Below, piece by piece: positions 55,658 through 64,000 of a DNA stretch of 64,000 nt. Below the pieces are notes generated by a model. It saw nothing but the letters and a program-made list of their open reading frames with translations, ran no database searches and had not been told where the DNA came from. Positions within the stretch are counted from its first letter, which is position 1. The number at the start of each line of letters is the position of its first letter. Where the stretch lies: contig NZ_JTDK01000010.1 of assembly GCF_000802305.1 (NCBI RefSeq), positions 281,658-345,657 on the forward strand, written 5' to 3'. A program made the translations under genes and the position numbers. The stretch is from Microbacterium mangrovi (GTDB taxonomy: Bacteria > Actinomycetota > Actinomycetes > Actinomycetales > Microbacteriaceae).

Positions 55658-55733
55658 CGTCGACCTCGATGGCCGAGGCTCGATGTCGGAGGTATGTTCT
55701 ATTCTCGGAATCCCACCGACGAAGGGATTCGCA

Positions 55734-56225
55734 ATGTCATTCACCGAGCAGCCGTCGATGCAAGCCTGGCTCGACCAGGAGGACGCGCACACCGCGCAGA
55801 CGATCCGAGAGCACGGGACATACATCCAGTACGTCTTCGGCGACTCGGGTCGCAAGCACACGTCGTTCGCCTACACGGTCGGGCTCTTCGGAATCGGGCA
55901 TCCGGAGCTGCTGATCGTGGGCGCGGGCCCGGAGACCTCCGGTGCCGTGCTCAATGACGTCTCCGACAGCATTCGCGCGGGCAGCCAGCTGATCCCCGGG
56001 CAGATGATCACCTTCGAGAAGTGGCCGCACCGGGTCATCGCCGAAGAGGTGCCGAACCCCGGAGAGATCGCCTTCGCCGCGAATCGCTTCTATCAGCGTC
56101 CCGACGAGTACTCGGTCCCCCTGCTGCAGTTGACGTACGACGATCGCAACGGCACCTTCCCCTGGGAGCCCGGCTACGCGGTGCCGGGCTGGATCCAGCC
56201 ACGCCCGGGCGAATTGCGGGCGTGA
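55734..56225 (+). CDS. DUF4262 family protein
   Basis: A 163-residue protein of the DUF4262 type; function unknown. Typical features are FAYTVGLFGIGHPELLIVG near residue 47 and a later RFYQRPDEYSVPLLQLTYDD followed by FPWEPGY. No signal peptide or membrane helix. ATG has GAAGGG upstream; an in-frame region before it reads through from ligA shadow sequence. It is flanked by a strong hairpin downstream, so it is probably a single-gene unit. Confidence 0.85.
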   Translation: MSFTEQPSMQAWLDQEDAHTAQTIREHGTYIQYVFGDSGRKHTSFAYTVGLFGIGHPELLIVGAGPETSGAVLNDVSDSIRAGSQLIPGQMITFEKWPHRVIAEEVPNPGEIAFAANRFYQRPDEYSVPLLQLTYDDRNGTFPWEPGYAVPGWIQPRPGELRA

Positions 56226-56231
56226 CGCGTG

Positions 56232-56261
56232 CACCCGGGTGCGGGGGACCGCACCCGGGTG
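56232..56261. terminator. Hairpin after DUF4262 gene
   Basis: A perfect 13-base inverted repeat, CACCCGGGTGCGG (56232-56244) and CCGCACCCGGGTG (56249-56261), with a GGGA loop. Each arm itself holds the palindrome CACCCGGGTG. It starts 6 bases after the stop and lacks a T-run, so it may be a T-less terminator or a double operator. Confidence 0.55.
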
Positions 56262-56335
56262 AACGCGGCGTGACGGACGTGCTGCGCGGCCGAACCGACA
56301 TGAGGTCGAAACGACCGCCCGCCTAGAATGGGGGA

Positions 56336-56635
56336 GTGTCTGAAATCACTCCCGATCTTGTGCGCCATCTCGGCGTTCTGGCGCGGATCCAGCTGAGCGA
56401 CGACGAGGTCACGCGCCTCACCGGTCAGCTCGACGTGATCGTCGACAACATCGCCAAGGTGTCGCAGGTCGCGACCCCCGACGTTGTTGCGACGAGTCAT
56501 CCGATCCCGCTGTCGAACGTCTTCCGTCCCGACGAGGTGGGCGAGACGCTCACCCGCGAGCAGGCGTTGCAGAACGCGCCGGATGCCGCCGACGGCCGGT
56601 TCCGTGTGACCGCCATCCTGGGAGAAGAGCAGTGA
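56336..56635 (+). CDS. gatC: Asp-tRNA(Asn)/Glu-tRNA(Gln) amidotransferase subunit C
   Basis: Small stabilising subunit of GatCAB, which converts Glu-tRNA(Gln) and/or Asp-tRNA(Asn) to the correct amides. The 99-residue length is standard, with [15 protein letters not shown] near residue 11 and a C-terminal RPDEVGETL segment that wraps GatA. GTG is 6 bases after TAGAAT (56324-56329), the closest match to consensus -10 among the leaderless starts. Overlaps gatA by 4 bases (GTGA). Confidence 0.95.
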   Translation: MSEITPDLVRHLGVLARIQLSDDEVTRLTGQLDVIVDNIAKVSQVATPDVVATSHPIPLSNVFRPDEVGETLTREQALQNAPDAADGRFRVTAILGEEQ

Positions 56636-58140
56636 CCGACATCATCCGCCTCTCGGCCGCCGAGCTGGCCGCGAAGCTCACGTCGGGCGAGGTGTCCAGC
56701 GTCGAGGCGACCCGTGCCCACCTCGACCGCATCGCCGACGTGGACACCGACGTGCGGGCCTTCCTGCACGTCAGCGACCGGGCGATCGACACGGCCGAGG
56801 AGATCGACCGTCGCCGCGCCGCGGGCGAGCCCCTGGGCGAGCTCGCCGGTGTGCCGCTGGCCGTCAAGGACGTCCTCGTGACCACCGACATGCCGTCCAC
56901 GAGCGGTTCGAAGATCCTCGAGGGCTACATGTCGCCGTTCGACGCGACGGTCGTCGCCCGCGCGCGCGCCGCGGGGCTCGTCCCGCTCGGCAAGACGAAC
57001 ATGGACGAATTCGCCATGGGGTCCTCCACCGAGCACTCCGCGTACGGACCCACCCACAATCCGTGGGATCTCGAGCGCATCCCCGGCGGCTCGGGCGGCG
57101 GTTCGGCCGCGGCGGTGGCGGCGTTCGAGGCGCCCCTGGCTCTCGGGTCCGACACCGGCGGATCCATCCGTCAGCCCGCGCACGTCACCGGCACCGTGGG
57201 CGTCAAGCCCACCTACGGCGGCGTGAGCCGGTACGGCGCGATCGCGCTGGCCTCGTCGCTGGATCAGGTCGGACCGGTCACCCGCACGGTGCTCGACTCC
57301 GGGCTGCTGCACGACGTGATCGGCGGACACGACCACCGCGACTCCACGTCGCTGACCGACGTCTGGCCTTCGTTCGCCGCCGCTGCCCGTGAGGGCGCGA
57401 ACGGCGAGGTGCTCAAGGGCCTCAAGGTCGGCGTCATCACCGAGCTGCCCGACAGCGGGTTCCAGCCCGGGGTCGCGGCGTCGTTCCACGCGTCGCTCGA
57501 TCTCATGCAGGCCCACGGCGCCGAGATCGTCGAGATCAGCGCGCCGCACTTCGAGTACGGCGTGGCTGCGTACTACCTGATCCTGCCGGCGGAGGCATCC
57601 AGCAACCTCGCCAAGTTCGACTCCGTGCGCTTCGGCCTGCGGGTCAATCGCGGCGGCACCGTCGAGGACGTCATGGCCGCGACCCGCGACGCCGGGTTCG
57701 GCGAAGAGGTCAAGCGCCGCATCATCCTCGGCACCTACGCGCTGTCGGCCGGCTACTACGACGCGTACTACGGCAGCGCACAGAAGGTGCGCACGCTCAT
57801 CCAGCAGGACTTCGCCTCCGCGTTCGCGCAGGTCGACGTCATCGCGACGCCGTCCGCGCCGACCACCGCCTTCAAGCTGGGCGAGAAGATCGACGATCCG
57901 CTGCAGATGTACCTCAACGACCTCACGACGATCCCGGCGAACCTCGCCGGCGTCCCGGGCATCTCGATCCCGTCGGGTCTCGCCGCCGAAGACGGCCTGC
58001 CCGTGGGCATCCAGTTCCTCGCGCCCGCGCGCGAAGACGCCCGCCTGTACCGCGTCGGCGCCGCACTCGAAGCGCTGCTCGTGGACAGCTGGGGAGGCCC
58101 CCTGCTCGACCGCGCCCCGGCCCTGGGAGGAGCCCGCTGA
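56632..58140 (+). CDS. gatA: Asp/Glu-tRNA amidotransferase subunit A
   Basis: Amidase subunit that releases ammonia from glutamine. The 502-residue protein has the Ser-cisSer-Lys triad of the amidase signature family: Lys in PLAVKDVLV near residue 80, Ser in [11 protein letters not shown] near residue 155, and the nucleophile Ser in [13 protein letters not shown] near residue 179. Translation is coupled to gatC (GTGA) and gatB (TGATG), which fits equimolar assembly. Confidence 0.96.
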   Translation: MTDIIRLSAAELAAKLTSGEVSSVEATRAHLDRIADVDTDVRAFLHVSDRAIDTAEEIDRRRAAGEPLGELAGVPLAVKDVLVTTDMPSTSGSKILEGYMSPFDATVVARARAAGLVPLGKTNMDEFAMGSSTEHSAYGPTHNPWDLERIPGGSGGGSAAAVAAFEAPLALGSDTGGSIRQPAHVTGTVGVKPTYGGVSRYGAIALASSLDQVGPVTRTVLDSGLLHDVIGGHDHRDSTSLTDVWPSFAAAAREGANGEVLKGLKVGVITELPDSGFQPGVAASFHASLDLMQAHGAEIVEISAPHFEYGVAAYYLILPAEASSNLAKFDSVRFGLRVNRGGTVEDVMAATRDAGFGEEVKRRIILGTYALSAGYYDAYYGSAQKVRTLIQQDFASAFAQVDVIATPSAPTTAFKLGEKIDDPLQMYLNDLTTIPANLAGVPGISIPSGLAAEDGLPVGIQFLAPAREDARLYRVGAALEALLVDSWGGPLLDRAPALGGAR

Positions 58141-59657
58141 TGGCCAAGGACAAGCTGATGGACTTCGACAAGGCACTCGAGCTCTTCGAGCCCGTGCTCG
58201 GTTTCGAGGTGCACGTCGAGCTGAACACCGCGACGAAGATGTTCTCCGCGGCGCCGAACCCCGCCAACGAGGCCAACCACGGCGCCGAGCCGAACACGCT
58301 CATCGCCCCGGTCGACCTTGGCCTTCCGGGATCCCTGCCGGTTGTCAACGAGGAGGCCGTGCGGTCGTCGATCCGGCTCGGGCTGGCCCTCGGCTGCTCG
58401 ATCGCCGAGTCGTGCCGGTTCGCGCGGAAGAACTACTTCTACCCCGACCTCGGCAAGAACTACCAGATCTCGCAGTACGACGAGCCGATCGCCTTCGAGG
58501 GCTCGGTCGAGATCGAACTCGAGGACGGCACGCTGGTGACCGTGCCGATCGAGCGCGCGCACATGGAGGAGGACGCCGGCAAGCTCACGCACATGGGCGG
58601 GGCGACCGGCCGCATCCAGGGTGCGGAGTACTCGCTGGTCGACTACAACCGTGCGGGCGTTCCGCTGGTCGAGATCGTCACGAAGCCGATCTTCGGCGCG
58701 GAGCACCGGGCGCCCGAGATCGCGAAGGCGTACGTCTCTGCGATCCGCGACATCGTGAAGGCCCTCGGCATCTCCGAGGCCCGCCTGGAGCGCGGCAACC
58801 TCCGCTGCGACGCCAACGTGTCGCTGCGCCCGCGCGGTCAGGTGAAGCTCGGCACGCGCACCGAGACGAAGAACGTCAACTCGATGCGGTCCGTGGAGCG
58901 CGCCGTACGCTACGAGATCCAGCGGCAGGCCGCGATTCTCGCCGAGGGCGGCTCGATCACTCAGGAGACCCGGCACTGGCACGAAGACACCGGCACCACC
59001 TCGCCGGGCCGACCCAAGTCGGATGCCGACGACTACCGGTACTTCCCCGAGCCCGATCTGCTCCCGGTGCTGCCGCCGCGCGACCTGGTCGAGGAGCTGC
59101 GTGCCGCCCTTCCGGAGCAGCCGGTCGCCCGACGCCGCCGCCTGAAGACCGAGTGGGGCTTCACCGACCTCGAGTTCCAGGACGTCCGCAACGGCGGACT
59201 GGTCGAGGTCGTGGAGGCGACCATCGTCGCCGGTGCGACGCCGGCTGCAGCACGCAAGTGGTGGACGGGGGAGATCACCCGCATCGCGAATCTGCGCGAA
59301 CAGGATGCCGTCGATCTCGTCACCCCGCAGGGCGTGGCCGCGCTGCAGCAGCTGGTCGATGCCGGAACCCTGACGGACAAGCTCGCACGCCAGGTGCTCG
59401 AGGGCATGGTCGCCGGCGAGGGGACGCCACAGGAGATCGTGGACGCACGCGGGCTTGCCGTCGTGTCCGATGACGGTGCCCTCATCGCCGCGATCGACGA
59501 GGCACTGGCATCCCAGCCCGACGTCCTGGAGAAGATCCGCGACGGCAAGGTGCAGGCCGCGGGCGCGGTGATCGGAGCTGTTATGAAGGCGATGAAGGGC
59601 CAGGCGGATGCCGCCCGCGTGCGCGAGCTCGTGCTCGAGCGTGCGGGGTCGTCCTGA
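58140..59657 (+). CDS. gatB: Asp/Glu-tRNA amidotransferase subunit B
   Basis: Kinase/transamidase subunit that activates the misacylated tRNA and uses the ammonia. The 505-residue protein contains [16 protein letters not shown] near residue 20, [14 protein letters not shown] near residue 101 and the Cys/His-containing [13 protein letters not shown] near residue 221, and ends in the YqeY-like helical tail. Last gene of the gatCAB operon; a strong inverted repeat follows 45 bases after the stop. Confidence 0.96.
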   Translation: MAKDKLMDFDKALELFEPVLGFEVHVELNTATKMFSAAPNPANEANHGAEPNTLIAPVDLGLPGSLPVVNEEAVRSSIRLGLALGCSIAESCRFARKNYFYPDLGKNYQISQYDEPIAFEGSVEIELEDGTLVTVPIERAHMEEDAGKLTHMGGATGRIQGAEYSLVDYNRAGVPLVEIVTKPIFGAEHRAPEIAKAYVSAIRDIVKALGISEARLERGNLRCDANVSLRPRGQVKLGTRTETKNVNSMRSVERAVRYEIQRQAAILAEGGSITQETRHWHEDTGTTSPGRPKSDADDYRYFPEPDLLPVLPPRDLVEELRAALPEQPVARRRRLKTEWGFTDLEFQDVRNGGLVEVVEATIVAGATPAAARKWWTGEITRIANLREQDAVDLVTPQGVAALQQLVDAGTLTDKLARQVLEGMVAGEGTPQEIVDARGLAVVSDDGALIAAIDEALASQPDVLEKIRDGKVQAAGAVIGAVMKAMKGQADAARVRELVLERAGSS

Positions 59658-59702
59658 TCCGGGAGAGTCCCGTGCGTCCGCCCCGGGCGAGAAAGCTCTG
59701 AA

Positions 59703-59736
59703 CGCGACCCTCCGACGTCAATGTCGGAGGGTCGCG
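59703..59736. terminator. Inverted repeat after gatB, candidate terminator
   Basis: A perfect 14-base stem, CGCGACCCTCCGAC (59703-59716) and GTCGGAGGGTCGCG (59723-59736), loop GTCAAT. No T-run follows; instead the dinB start is 14 bases on, so it may also shape dinB expression. Confidence 0.65.
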
Positions 59737-59749
59737 TCACAATAGGACT

Positions 59750-61009
59750 ATGGGTCGTGCCGACGGGACAGGTCGCCTGGTCTCGCAGCCGGGCGCCGAC
59801 GACAGCGGCACCCGGATCCTGCACGTCGACATGGATGCCTTCTACGCGTCCGTCGCGGTGCTCGACGATCCGTCGTTGCGCGGCAAGCCGCTCATCATCG
59901 GAGCGCCAGAAGGACGCAGCGTGGTCTCGAGCGCCTCGTACGAGGCGCGCAGGTTCGGGGTGCGCTCGGCGATGCCCGTGTCGCAGGCGCTGCGCCTGTG
60001 CCCCCAGGCCATCACGGTGACCCCTCGGTTCGAGCGATACGTCGAGGTCTCCCGGCAGGTGTTCGACGTGTTCCGCAGCATCACCCCGCTGGTCGAACCG
60101 CTGTCGATCGACGAGGCGTTCCTCGACGTGAGCGGCGCACGACGGCTGTGGGGGAGTCCCGGGCACATCGCGACGATGCTGCGTGCCCGGATCCTTTCGG
60201 AGGTGGGCATCGTCTGCAGCGTCGGCGTGGCCGCGACCAAGCACGTCGCGAAGATGGCTTCGACGATGAGCAAGCCGGACGGCCTGCTGATCGTGCCCCA
60301 GAGCCGCACCCTGGAGTTTCTCGAACCGCGCAGCGTCCGCGCGCTCTGGGGCGTCGGCCCGAAGGCGGCGGAGGCGCTCGAGGGGCGCGGCATCCACACC
60401 GTTGCCGACGTGATCCGCACTCCGCATGCCGTGCTCGTGCGCGCCCTCGGCCCCTCGATGGCGGGCCGCATCGGCGACCTCGCGCGCGGCATCGATCCGC
60501 GCGCCGTTGAGACCGGGCGGGTCGAGAAGAGCGTCGGCCATGAAGAGACGTTCCACGTCGACATCGCCGATCACGGCGTCCTGCGCAGCGAGCTGCGGCG
60601 GCTGGCCGATCGTGTGGGGGCGCGTCTGCGCTCGAACGAGTGGACCGCCGGGTCGGTGTCGATCAAGATCCGCTATGCCGATTTCACCACCCTCACTCGC
60701 ACGGTGACTCTTCCGGCGCCGACGTCGGTGGGGCAGCGCATCGGCGAGGCGGCGATCGGATTGTTCGACGCGCTCGAACTGCGGCAGTCCGTGCGCCTGG
60801 TCGGCGTCCGTGCCGAGAAGCTGCAGCCCGCCGCCGGCAGTGTGCTCGGGCTGTGGGACGACGACGAGGAGTGGCGCAATCTCGAAGGAGCCGTCGACGA
60901 GGTCGCCGCACGATTCGGAAAGGGCGCGCTGACCCGCGCGACGCTGCTGGGCGCGCGACGGGATGTGGCGGCGCTGCCGACCGATCCGCGGACCGACCGG
61001 ATGCCGTGA
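59750..61009 (+). CDS. dinB: DNA polymerase IV
   Basis: Y-family translesion polymerase. The 419-residue protein has the metal motif HVDMDAFYASV near residue 25, SYEARRFGVRSAMP near residue 63 and the second acidic motif SIDEAFLDVSG near residue 120; the little-finger domain spans about residues 260-370. I do not see an obvious C-terminal beta-clamp motif. The ATG follows the gatB inverted repeat closely; CACAAT lies 6 bases before it. I find no recognisable LexA box upstream, so SOS control is not supported by this sequence. Confidence 0.95.
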   Translation: MGRADGTGRLVSQPGADDSGTRILHVDMDAFYASVAVLDDPSLRGKPLIIGAPEGRSVVSSASYEARRFGVRSAMPVSQALRLCPQAITVTPRFERYVEVSRQVFDVFRSITPLVEPLSIDEAFLDVSGARRLWGSPGHIATMLRARILSEVGIVCSVGVAATKHVAKMASTMSKPDGLLIVPQSRTLEFLEPRSVRALWGVGPKAAEALEGRGIHTVADVIRTPHAVLVRALGPSMAGRIGDLARGIDPRAVETGRVEKSVGHEETFHVDIADHGVLRSELRRLADRVGARLRSNEWTAGSVSIKIRYADFTTLTRTVTLPAPTSVGQRIGEAAIGLFDALELRQSVRLVGVRAEKLQPAAGSVLGLWDDDEEWRNLEGAVDEVAARFGKGALTRATLLGARRDVAALPTDPRTDRMP

Positions 61010-61060
61010 CGAAGACCGGTCGGCGTGCGCACGGCAGTCACGGCGCGCTAGCGTGGACCC

Positions 61061-61381
61061 ATGCCCAATCTCGCAGTGGAACTCGGCAAGCAAGCGGCTG
61101 ACTTCGGCGTGCACAGCGCCTATGGCGACGTGCAGGATGTCGACGGGGTCAAGTTCATCCCGGTCGCCGTGACGTGGTCGGGGTTCGGCGGCGGCTCGGA
61201 CGACGTCGGCAACGGCGCCGGAGCGGGCGGCGGCTGGGCCGTCCCGGTGGGGGCGTATGTGCGCCGCGCCGACGGTCTGCGCTTCGAACCCAACCCGATC
61301 GCGCTGCTGGCCGTGCTGATCCCCGCTATCTGGGTCACCGGTCGAGCGCTCAGCCGTGTCATCCGCGCCCGCAAGAAGTGA
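61061..61381 (+). CDS. GerW/YtfJ-like small membrane-associated protein
   Basis: A 106-residue protein resembling the GerW (YtfJ) sporulation family by its layout: an N-terminal segment, FIPVAVTWSGFGGG, a Gly-rich loop, AVPVGAYVRRADGL, and a C-terminal hydrophobic helix (IALLAVLIPAIWVTG) ending in Arg/Lys. Spores are not expected in this lineage, so the role is unknown. ATG is 6 bases after TAGCGT (61049-61054). Its end overlaps the next frame by up to 26 bases. Confidence 0.7.
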   Translation: MPNLAVELGKQAADFGVHSAYGDVQDVDGVKFIPVAVTWSGFGGGSDDVGNGAGAGGGWAVPVGAYVRRADGLRFEPNPIALLAVLIPAIWVTGRALSRVIRARKK

Positions 61382-61949
61382 GCGCGACCCCGTCCGCTCC
61401 GCGCTCGGCCGGGCCGTGGCGGGCGTGGTCGACGCCGTGCGCGCGCAGGGGGTGCTGAACCCCGTCATCCTCATCGACGGCCGCAGCGGGTCCGGCAAGA
61501 GCACACTCGCGCGGGCGGTCGTCGCGTCGTGGCCGTTGCACGGGCGCGTGCAGCTCGTGGCCCTCGATTCCCTCTACCCCGGCTGGGACGGCCTGGCCGA
61601 GGGCGTCGAGACCGCGCGTGCGAGCATCCTGTACCCGCACGCCCGCGGGACGATGGGCGTTTGGCAGCGCTGGGACTGGGAGGCCTCGGTGTACGCGGAG
61701 GCCCACGCGGTCGACCCGTCGCTGCCGCTCATCGTTGAGGGGTCGGGCATCCTGACCTCGCAGACTGCGGCGCTGAGTGACATCCGCGTCTGGCTGGAGT
61801 CGCCGGAGACCTCTCGGCGCACGCGCGCCCTCGAGCGCGACGGCGAGACCTATCGACCGCACTGGGATCGCTGGAGCGCGCAGGAACGCGCGCATGTCGC
61901 CGCCGACGAGCCGCAGAAGCTGGCCACCCTGCGATTCGACGTGCCGTGA
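61356..61949 (+). CDS. P-loop NTPase, nucleoside kinase-like
   Basis: A 197-residue protein with Walker A DGRSGSGKST near residues 41-50, and LVALDSLYPGWDGL, which is a lid or DE-type substrate loop as in uridine/pantothenate kinase-like P-loop kinases. PLIVEGSGIL near residue 128 is a likely Walker B strand. A C-terminal ERDGETYRPHWDRW is conserved-looking. The start is uncertain: GTG at 61356 overlaps the GerW-like gene, while GTG at 61416 would avoid overlap and keep Walker A. Substrate unknown. Confidence 0.8.
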   Translation: MSSAPARSERDPVRSALGRAVAGVVDAVRAQGVLNPVILIDGRSGSGKSTLARAVVASWPLHGRVQLVALDSLYPGWDGLAEGVETARASILYPHARGTMGVWQRWDWEASVYAEAHAVDPSLPLIVEGSGILTSQTAALSDIRVWLESPETSRRTRALERDGETYRPHWDRWSAQERAHVAADEPQKLATLRFDVP

Positions 61950-61961
61950 CCGTCAGCGACG

Positions 61962-62447
61962 TCAGGCCTGCGCCGAGGCGGCTTCGATGAGCTGGTCGAG
62001 GCGGTAGGCCAGCCATTCGTAGACGCCGTACCGCGGGTCGTCGACGGGGCGGTCGTCGTCCGACGTGATCCCGAGTCGTGAAGCCAGCACCAGCCGAACG
62101 GCGGCAAGCGTCCGCAGCCACGCGGGGAGGCGGACACCGTCGATCGCGATCGGGGCGACGTCGTGCGCAGCCTCCGAGTCGAGCACGGCGGGATCGATCG
62201 GGCCGAGCATGTCGATGACGGTCCGGGCGTCGGCTCGTCGTGAGTCCAGAAGGTCCGCCTCGGTGAGCGCTCGGTATTCGTCCGCGGCGTCATCGTCGTC
62301 GGGATAGGCCGACGGCACGAGCCGGGCAAGCGCGGGGTCGTCGGCGGGGGAATCGTCGAGCAGCTCGATGAAGTCGCGGACGATGACGGAGAGATGAGCC
62401 GTCTCGGCGCGGCTGAAATCGAGGAGGACGACGCTTTCGGGATTCAT
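61962..62447 (-). CDS. DUF2017 family protein
   Basis: A 161-residue acidic protein of the actinobacterial DUF2017 family, nearly always encoded immediately after clpS. The mostly helical sequence includes DFSRAETAHLSVIVRDFIELL near the N-terminus and WLRTLAAVRLVLASRLG near residue 110. Function is unknown; the linkage suggests a part in ClpS/ClpAP-type proteolysis. ATG overlaps the clpS stop (ATGA). Confidence 0.88.
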   Translation of the reverse strand: MNPESVVLLDFSRAETAHLSVIVRDFIELLDDSPADDPALARLVPSAYPDDDDAADEYRALTEADLLDSRRADARTVIDMLGPIDPAVLDSEAAHDVAPIAIDGVRLPAWLRTLAAVRLVLASRLGITSDDDRPVDDPRYGVYEWLAYRLDQLIEAASAQA

Positions 62448-62743
62448 TCGGGGGCCTCTCTCACGGTTGCCCACAGGCCGTAGTCGTGCATCGCGCGCGC
62501 ATGCATCTCCATCTGCTCGCGGGCGCCTTCCGCGACGATCGCATGGCCGTCCTGGTGGACGTGGAGCATGAGTGTCGTCGCCTTCTCGCGGCTGTACCCG
62601 AAGTGGGTGCGGAAGACATACACGACGTAGCTCATCAGGTTGACGGGGTCGTTCCAGACGACGGTCTGCCACGGGCGAGCGGGGGATGCCTGGGACCGCT
62701 CGTCGGTGCGCTCATCGAGCTCCGGTGATGCCAGGGGTGTCAT
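62444..62743 (-). CDS. clpS: ATP-dependent Clp protease adaptor ClpS
   Basis: Delivers N-degron substrates to ClpC/ClpA. The 99-residue protein has a disordered N-terminus, then WQTVVWNDPVNLMSYVVYVF near residue 25, with the Asp and adjacent residues of the N-degron pocket, and THFGYSREKATTLMLHVHQDGHAIV near residue 46. ATG at 62743 is selected because it overlaps the metallopeptidase stop by ATGA; a GTG 6 bases upstream is possible. Sits in a metallopeptidase-clpS-DUF2017 coupled unit. Confidence 0.94.
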   Translation of the reverse strand: MTPLASPELDERTDERSQASPARPWQTVVWNDPVNLMSYVVYVFRTHFGYSREKATTLMLHVHQDGHAIVAEGAREQMEMHARAMHDYGLWATVREAPE

Positions 62744-63090
62744 GCCCACCCCAGTTCGTGCAGTCGGTCGTCGTCGATGCCGTAGAAGTGGCCGATCTCA
62801 TGGACGAGGGTGGTGTGCACTTCGTCCCGCAGCTCGGACTCGGTGGTGCACGCCGCGAGGTGCGGCTCGCGATAGACGATGATGCGATCGGGCAGTTCGC
62901 CGACGCCGTAGATGTCGCGCTCCGTGAGAGCGATGCCTTCGTAGAGCCCGAGCAGGTCGAGGCTGCCGTCTTCCGGCCGATCTTCGACCACGAAGACGAC
63001 ATTGTCGAGCCCGTCGATCATGTCGTCGGGAAGGCGATCGAGCTCGTCGGTGACGAGTTCTTCGAACGCCGTGGCATCCCATTCGTCCAT
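62740..63090 (-). CDS. Zincin-like metallopeptidase
   Basis: A 116-residue small metalloprotein with the motif HEIGHFYGID near residues 96-105, the HExxHxxGxxD zinc-binding consensus of the minimal zincin (possibly DUF1025-type) family. Asp/Glu-rich N-terminus; no signal peptide, so cytosolic. It is coupled to clpS by a 4-base overlap and lies just downstream of tRNA-His. Catalytic activity is unproven for this family. Confidence 0.88.
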   Translation of the reverse strand: MDEWDATAFEELVTDELDRLPDDMIDGLDNVVFVVEDRPEDGSLDLLGLYEGIALTERDIYGVGELPDRIIVYREPHLAACTTESELRDEVHTTLVHEIGHFYGIDDDRLHELGWA

Positions 63091-63113
63091 GTGTCTGCCG
63101 CTTCTCGCGAGTG

Positions 63114-63190
63114 TGGGGTGGCTAACGGGACTTGAACCCGCGACCCCCTGGACCACAACCAGGTGCTCTACCGACTGAGCTATAGCCACC
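63114..63190 (-). tRNA. tRNA-His (GUG)
   Basis: A full cloverleaf reads on the minus strand: acceptor GTGGCTA pairing with TAGCCAC, D-arm GCTC/GAGC, anticodon stem CCTGG/CCAGG with loop TTGTGGT (anticodon GTG), and T-arm with TTCAAGT. A G at 63190 precedes the acceptor and pairs with the discriminator C, the G-1 identity element of tRNA-His. CCA is encoded at the 3' end. Confidence 0.97.
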
Positions 63191-63226
63191 GTGTCCCCAG
63201 CGCGCCGGGGCAACCCTACGATTCTG

Positions 63227-63853
63227 TCATACGTTGGGCGCAAACAACGAAACGGCCGACGCTGCGGCTGCTTTCGCCTCGTCGCTCGAGGGTCCGGGGT
63301 CGCCGACGAACACGGACTGCCGGTAGTAGGCCAGCTCGCGGATGGACTCGCGTATGTCGATGAGAGCGCGGTGCTCGCCCTCTTTGGCCGGTGCGTGGAA
63401 GTACGCGCGCGGGAACCACCGGCGGCTGAGCTCCTTGATGCTGGAGACATCGATGTTGCGGTAGTGGAGCCAGTGATCGACGCGCGGCATGTACTTCGCG
63501 ATGAACATGCGATCGGTGCCGATCGTGTTGCCGGCCAGCGGTGCCCGCCCCTCCAGCGGCACGAATCGCTGGATGTACTCGAGAACCTCGAACTCGGCCT
63601 CGCCCAGGCTGACGCCGCTCGGGATCTCCTCGAGCAGACCGGACTTGCGGTGCATGTTCGTGACGAACTCGTTCATATGGTCGAGTGCCGATGCATCGGG
63701 CTTGATGACGATCGTGAAACCGGCGTCGAGGGGGCGCAGTTCGAAGTCCGTCACGACGACCGCGACCTCGACGAGTTCGTCGACCTCGAGATCGAGCCCT
63801 GTCATCTCGCAGTCGATCCATACGAGTCGGTCGTTCTCTGAAGATGCCACCAT
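63227..63853 (-). CDS. orn: Oligoribonuclease
   Basis: Degrades 2-5-mer RNA and linear di-GMP. The 208-residue DEDDh exonuclease has LVWIDCEMTGLD near residue 9 (Asp and Glu ligands), an internal NTIGTDRMFIAKYMP, and HRALIDIRESI near residue 165 with the catalytic His and the fourth Asp. ATG is 7 bases after TAGGAT (63861-63866), a leaderless start. tRNA-His lies 36 bases downstream on the same strand and may be processed from the same transcript. Confidence 0.95.
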   Translation of the reverse strand: MVASSENDRLVWIDCEMTGLDLEVDELVEVAVVVTDFELRPLDAGFTIVIKPDASALDHMNEFVTNMHRKSGLLEEIPSGVSLGEAEFEVLEYIQRFVPLEGRAPLAGNTIGTDRMFIAKYMPRVDHWLHYRNIDVSSIKELSRRWFPRAYFHAPAKEGEHRALIDIRESIRELAYYRQSVFVGDPGPSSDEAKAAAASAVSLFAPNV

Positions 63854-64000
63854 GGGGGACATCCTAGTGAGCGCCCCGGACATCGGGCTCTCGCGAGTCC
63901 GTGCGACGGGGTCGATCGTGCGGCGGCCGTGACCCTCGCGAGTCGCCGCGAAACGCCCCCCCGGGAGTGTCTGGTTTCAGGACATAGGTCTCTCGTGATC
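63854..64000. other. Right-edge intergenic region, possible mobile-element end
   Basis: The first 15 bases hold the orn -10 region. The rest has no gene I can support. The last about 33 bases (from about 63967) differ in style: TGTCTGGTTTCAGGACATAG contains a TGTC/GACA inverted repeat and is followed by GTGATC at the edge, preceded by TAGGTC. This could be the terminal repeat and start codon of an insertion sequence or just another leaderless gene start. The edge prevents a decision. Confidence 0.25.

Noticed and set aside
59640..59750. LexA/SOS box in front of dinB
   Set aside because: No recognisable SOS box was found; the region is occupied by the gatB inverted repeat.

Overview
The window is a single, gene-dense stretch of a high-GC actinobacterial chromosome. 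It most resembles the family Microbacteriaceae, probably Microbacterium or a close relative. This is judged from the very high GC, the protein sequences, the gene order (ddl-side DUF3515 gene, thiL, rsmD, recG, coaD, yceD, rpmF, rnc, mutM, smc, ftsY) and the frequent leaderless start signals. Almost everything is core chromosome. I see no plasmid, phage, CRISPR array or intact mobile element.

Layout. 1-7.3 kb: a DUF3515 lipoprotein, thiL, rsmD, recG, coaD and a yceD-rpmF-rnc-mutM run. 7.3-10.2 kb: a minus-strand accessory locus with a consensus promoter, a 25-codon ORF, a 91-codon ORF and two paralogous double-GNAT acetyltransferases. 10.3-19.6 kb: smc, ftsY, a DUF2004 gene, lipA/lipB, a TetR-VOC fusion and ffh. 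19.6-22.5 kb: two tandem SGNH lipoproteins and a YbdK-type carboxylate-amine ligase. 22.7-28.6 kb: rpsP-khpA-rimM-trmD, map, a membrane gene, rplS with a structured leader, lepB-rnhB and DUF2469. 28.7-33.4 kb: yraN-comM-dprA, xerC and an M23-like protein. 33.5-38.6 kb: rpsB-tsf-pyrH-frr-cdsA and a four-repeat DivIVA-like protein. 38.6-44.4 kb: cell-envelope and hypothetical genes plus a thioredoxin-TPR protein. 44.5-51 kb: glgX-glgE-glgB for alpha-glucan metabolism. 51-59.7 kb: cysteine desulfurase, mnmA, ligA, a DUF4262 gene and gatCAB. 59.7-64 kb: dinB, a GerW-like protein, a P-loop protein, and the minus-strand run orn, tRNA-His, metallopeptidase, clpS, DUF2017.

How the genes work together. 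Many form translation-coupled pairs with 4-base ATGA/GTGA overlaps (lipB-lipA, lepB-rnhB, yraN-comM-dprA, cdsA-divIVA repeat gene, glgE-glgB, gatC-gatA, metallopeptidase-clpS-DUF2017) or TGATG overlaps (khpA-rimM, gatA-gatB). The functional themes are ribosome and tRNA biogenesis, co-translational secretion (ftsY, ffh, lepB), chromosome maintenance and repair (smc, recG, mutM, ligA, dinB, xerC), competence-type DNA handling (comM, dprA), lipoylation and storage glucan.

The most unusual signals are: (a) a heptamer, GGATGCC/GGCATCC, that I hand-counted roughly 100 times over both orientations, including about a dozen intergenic copies, far more than composition predicts; (b) a large set of genes whose -10 hexamer lies only 6-8 bases before the start codon, implying leaderless transcripts; (c) the double-GNAT locus with its leader-like ORF and phased operator-like repeats; and (d) hairpin-rich leaders before rpsB and rplS. 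I do not claim a demonstrated new system. The GNAT locus and the heptamer are the best candidates.
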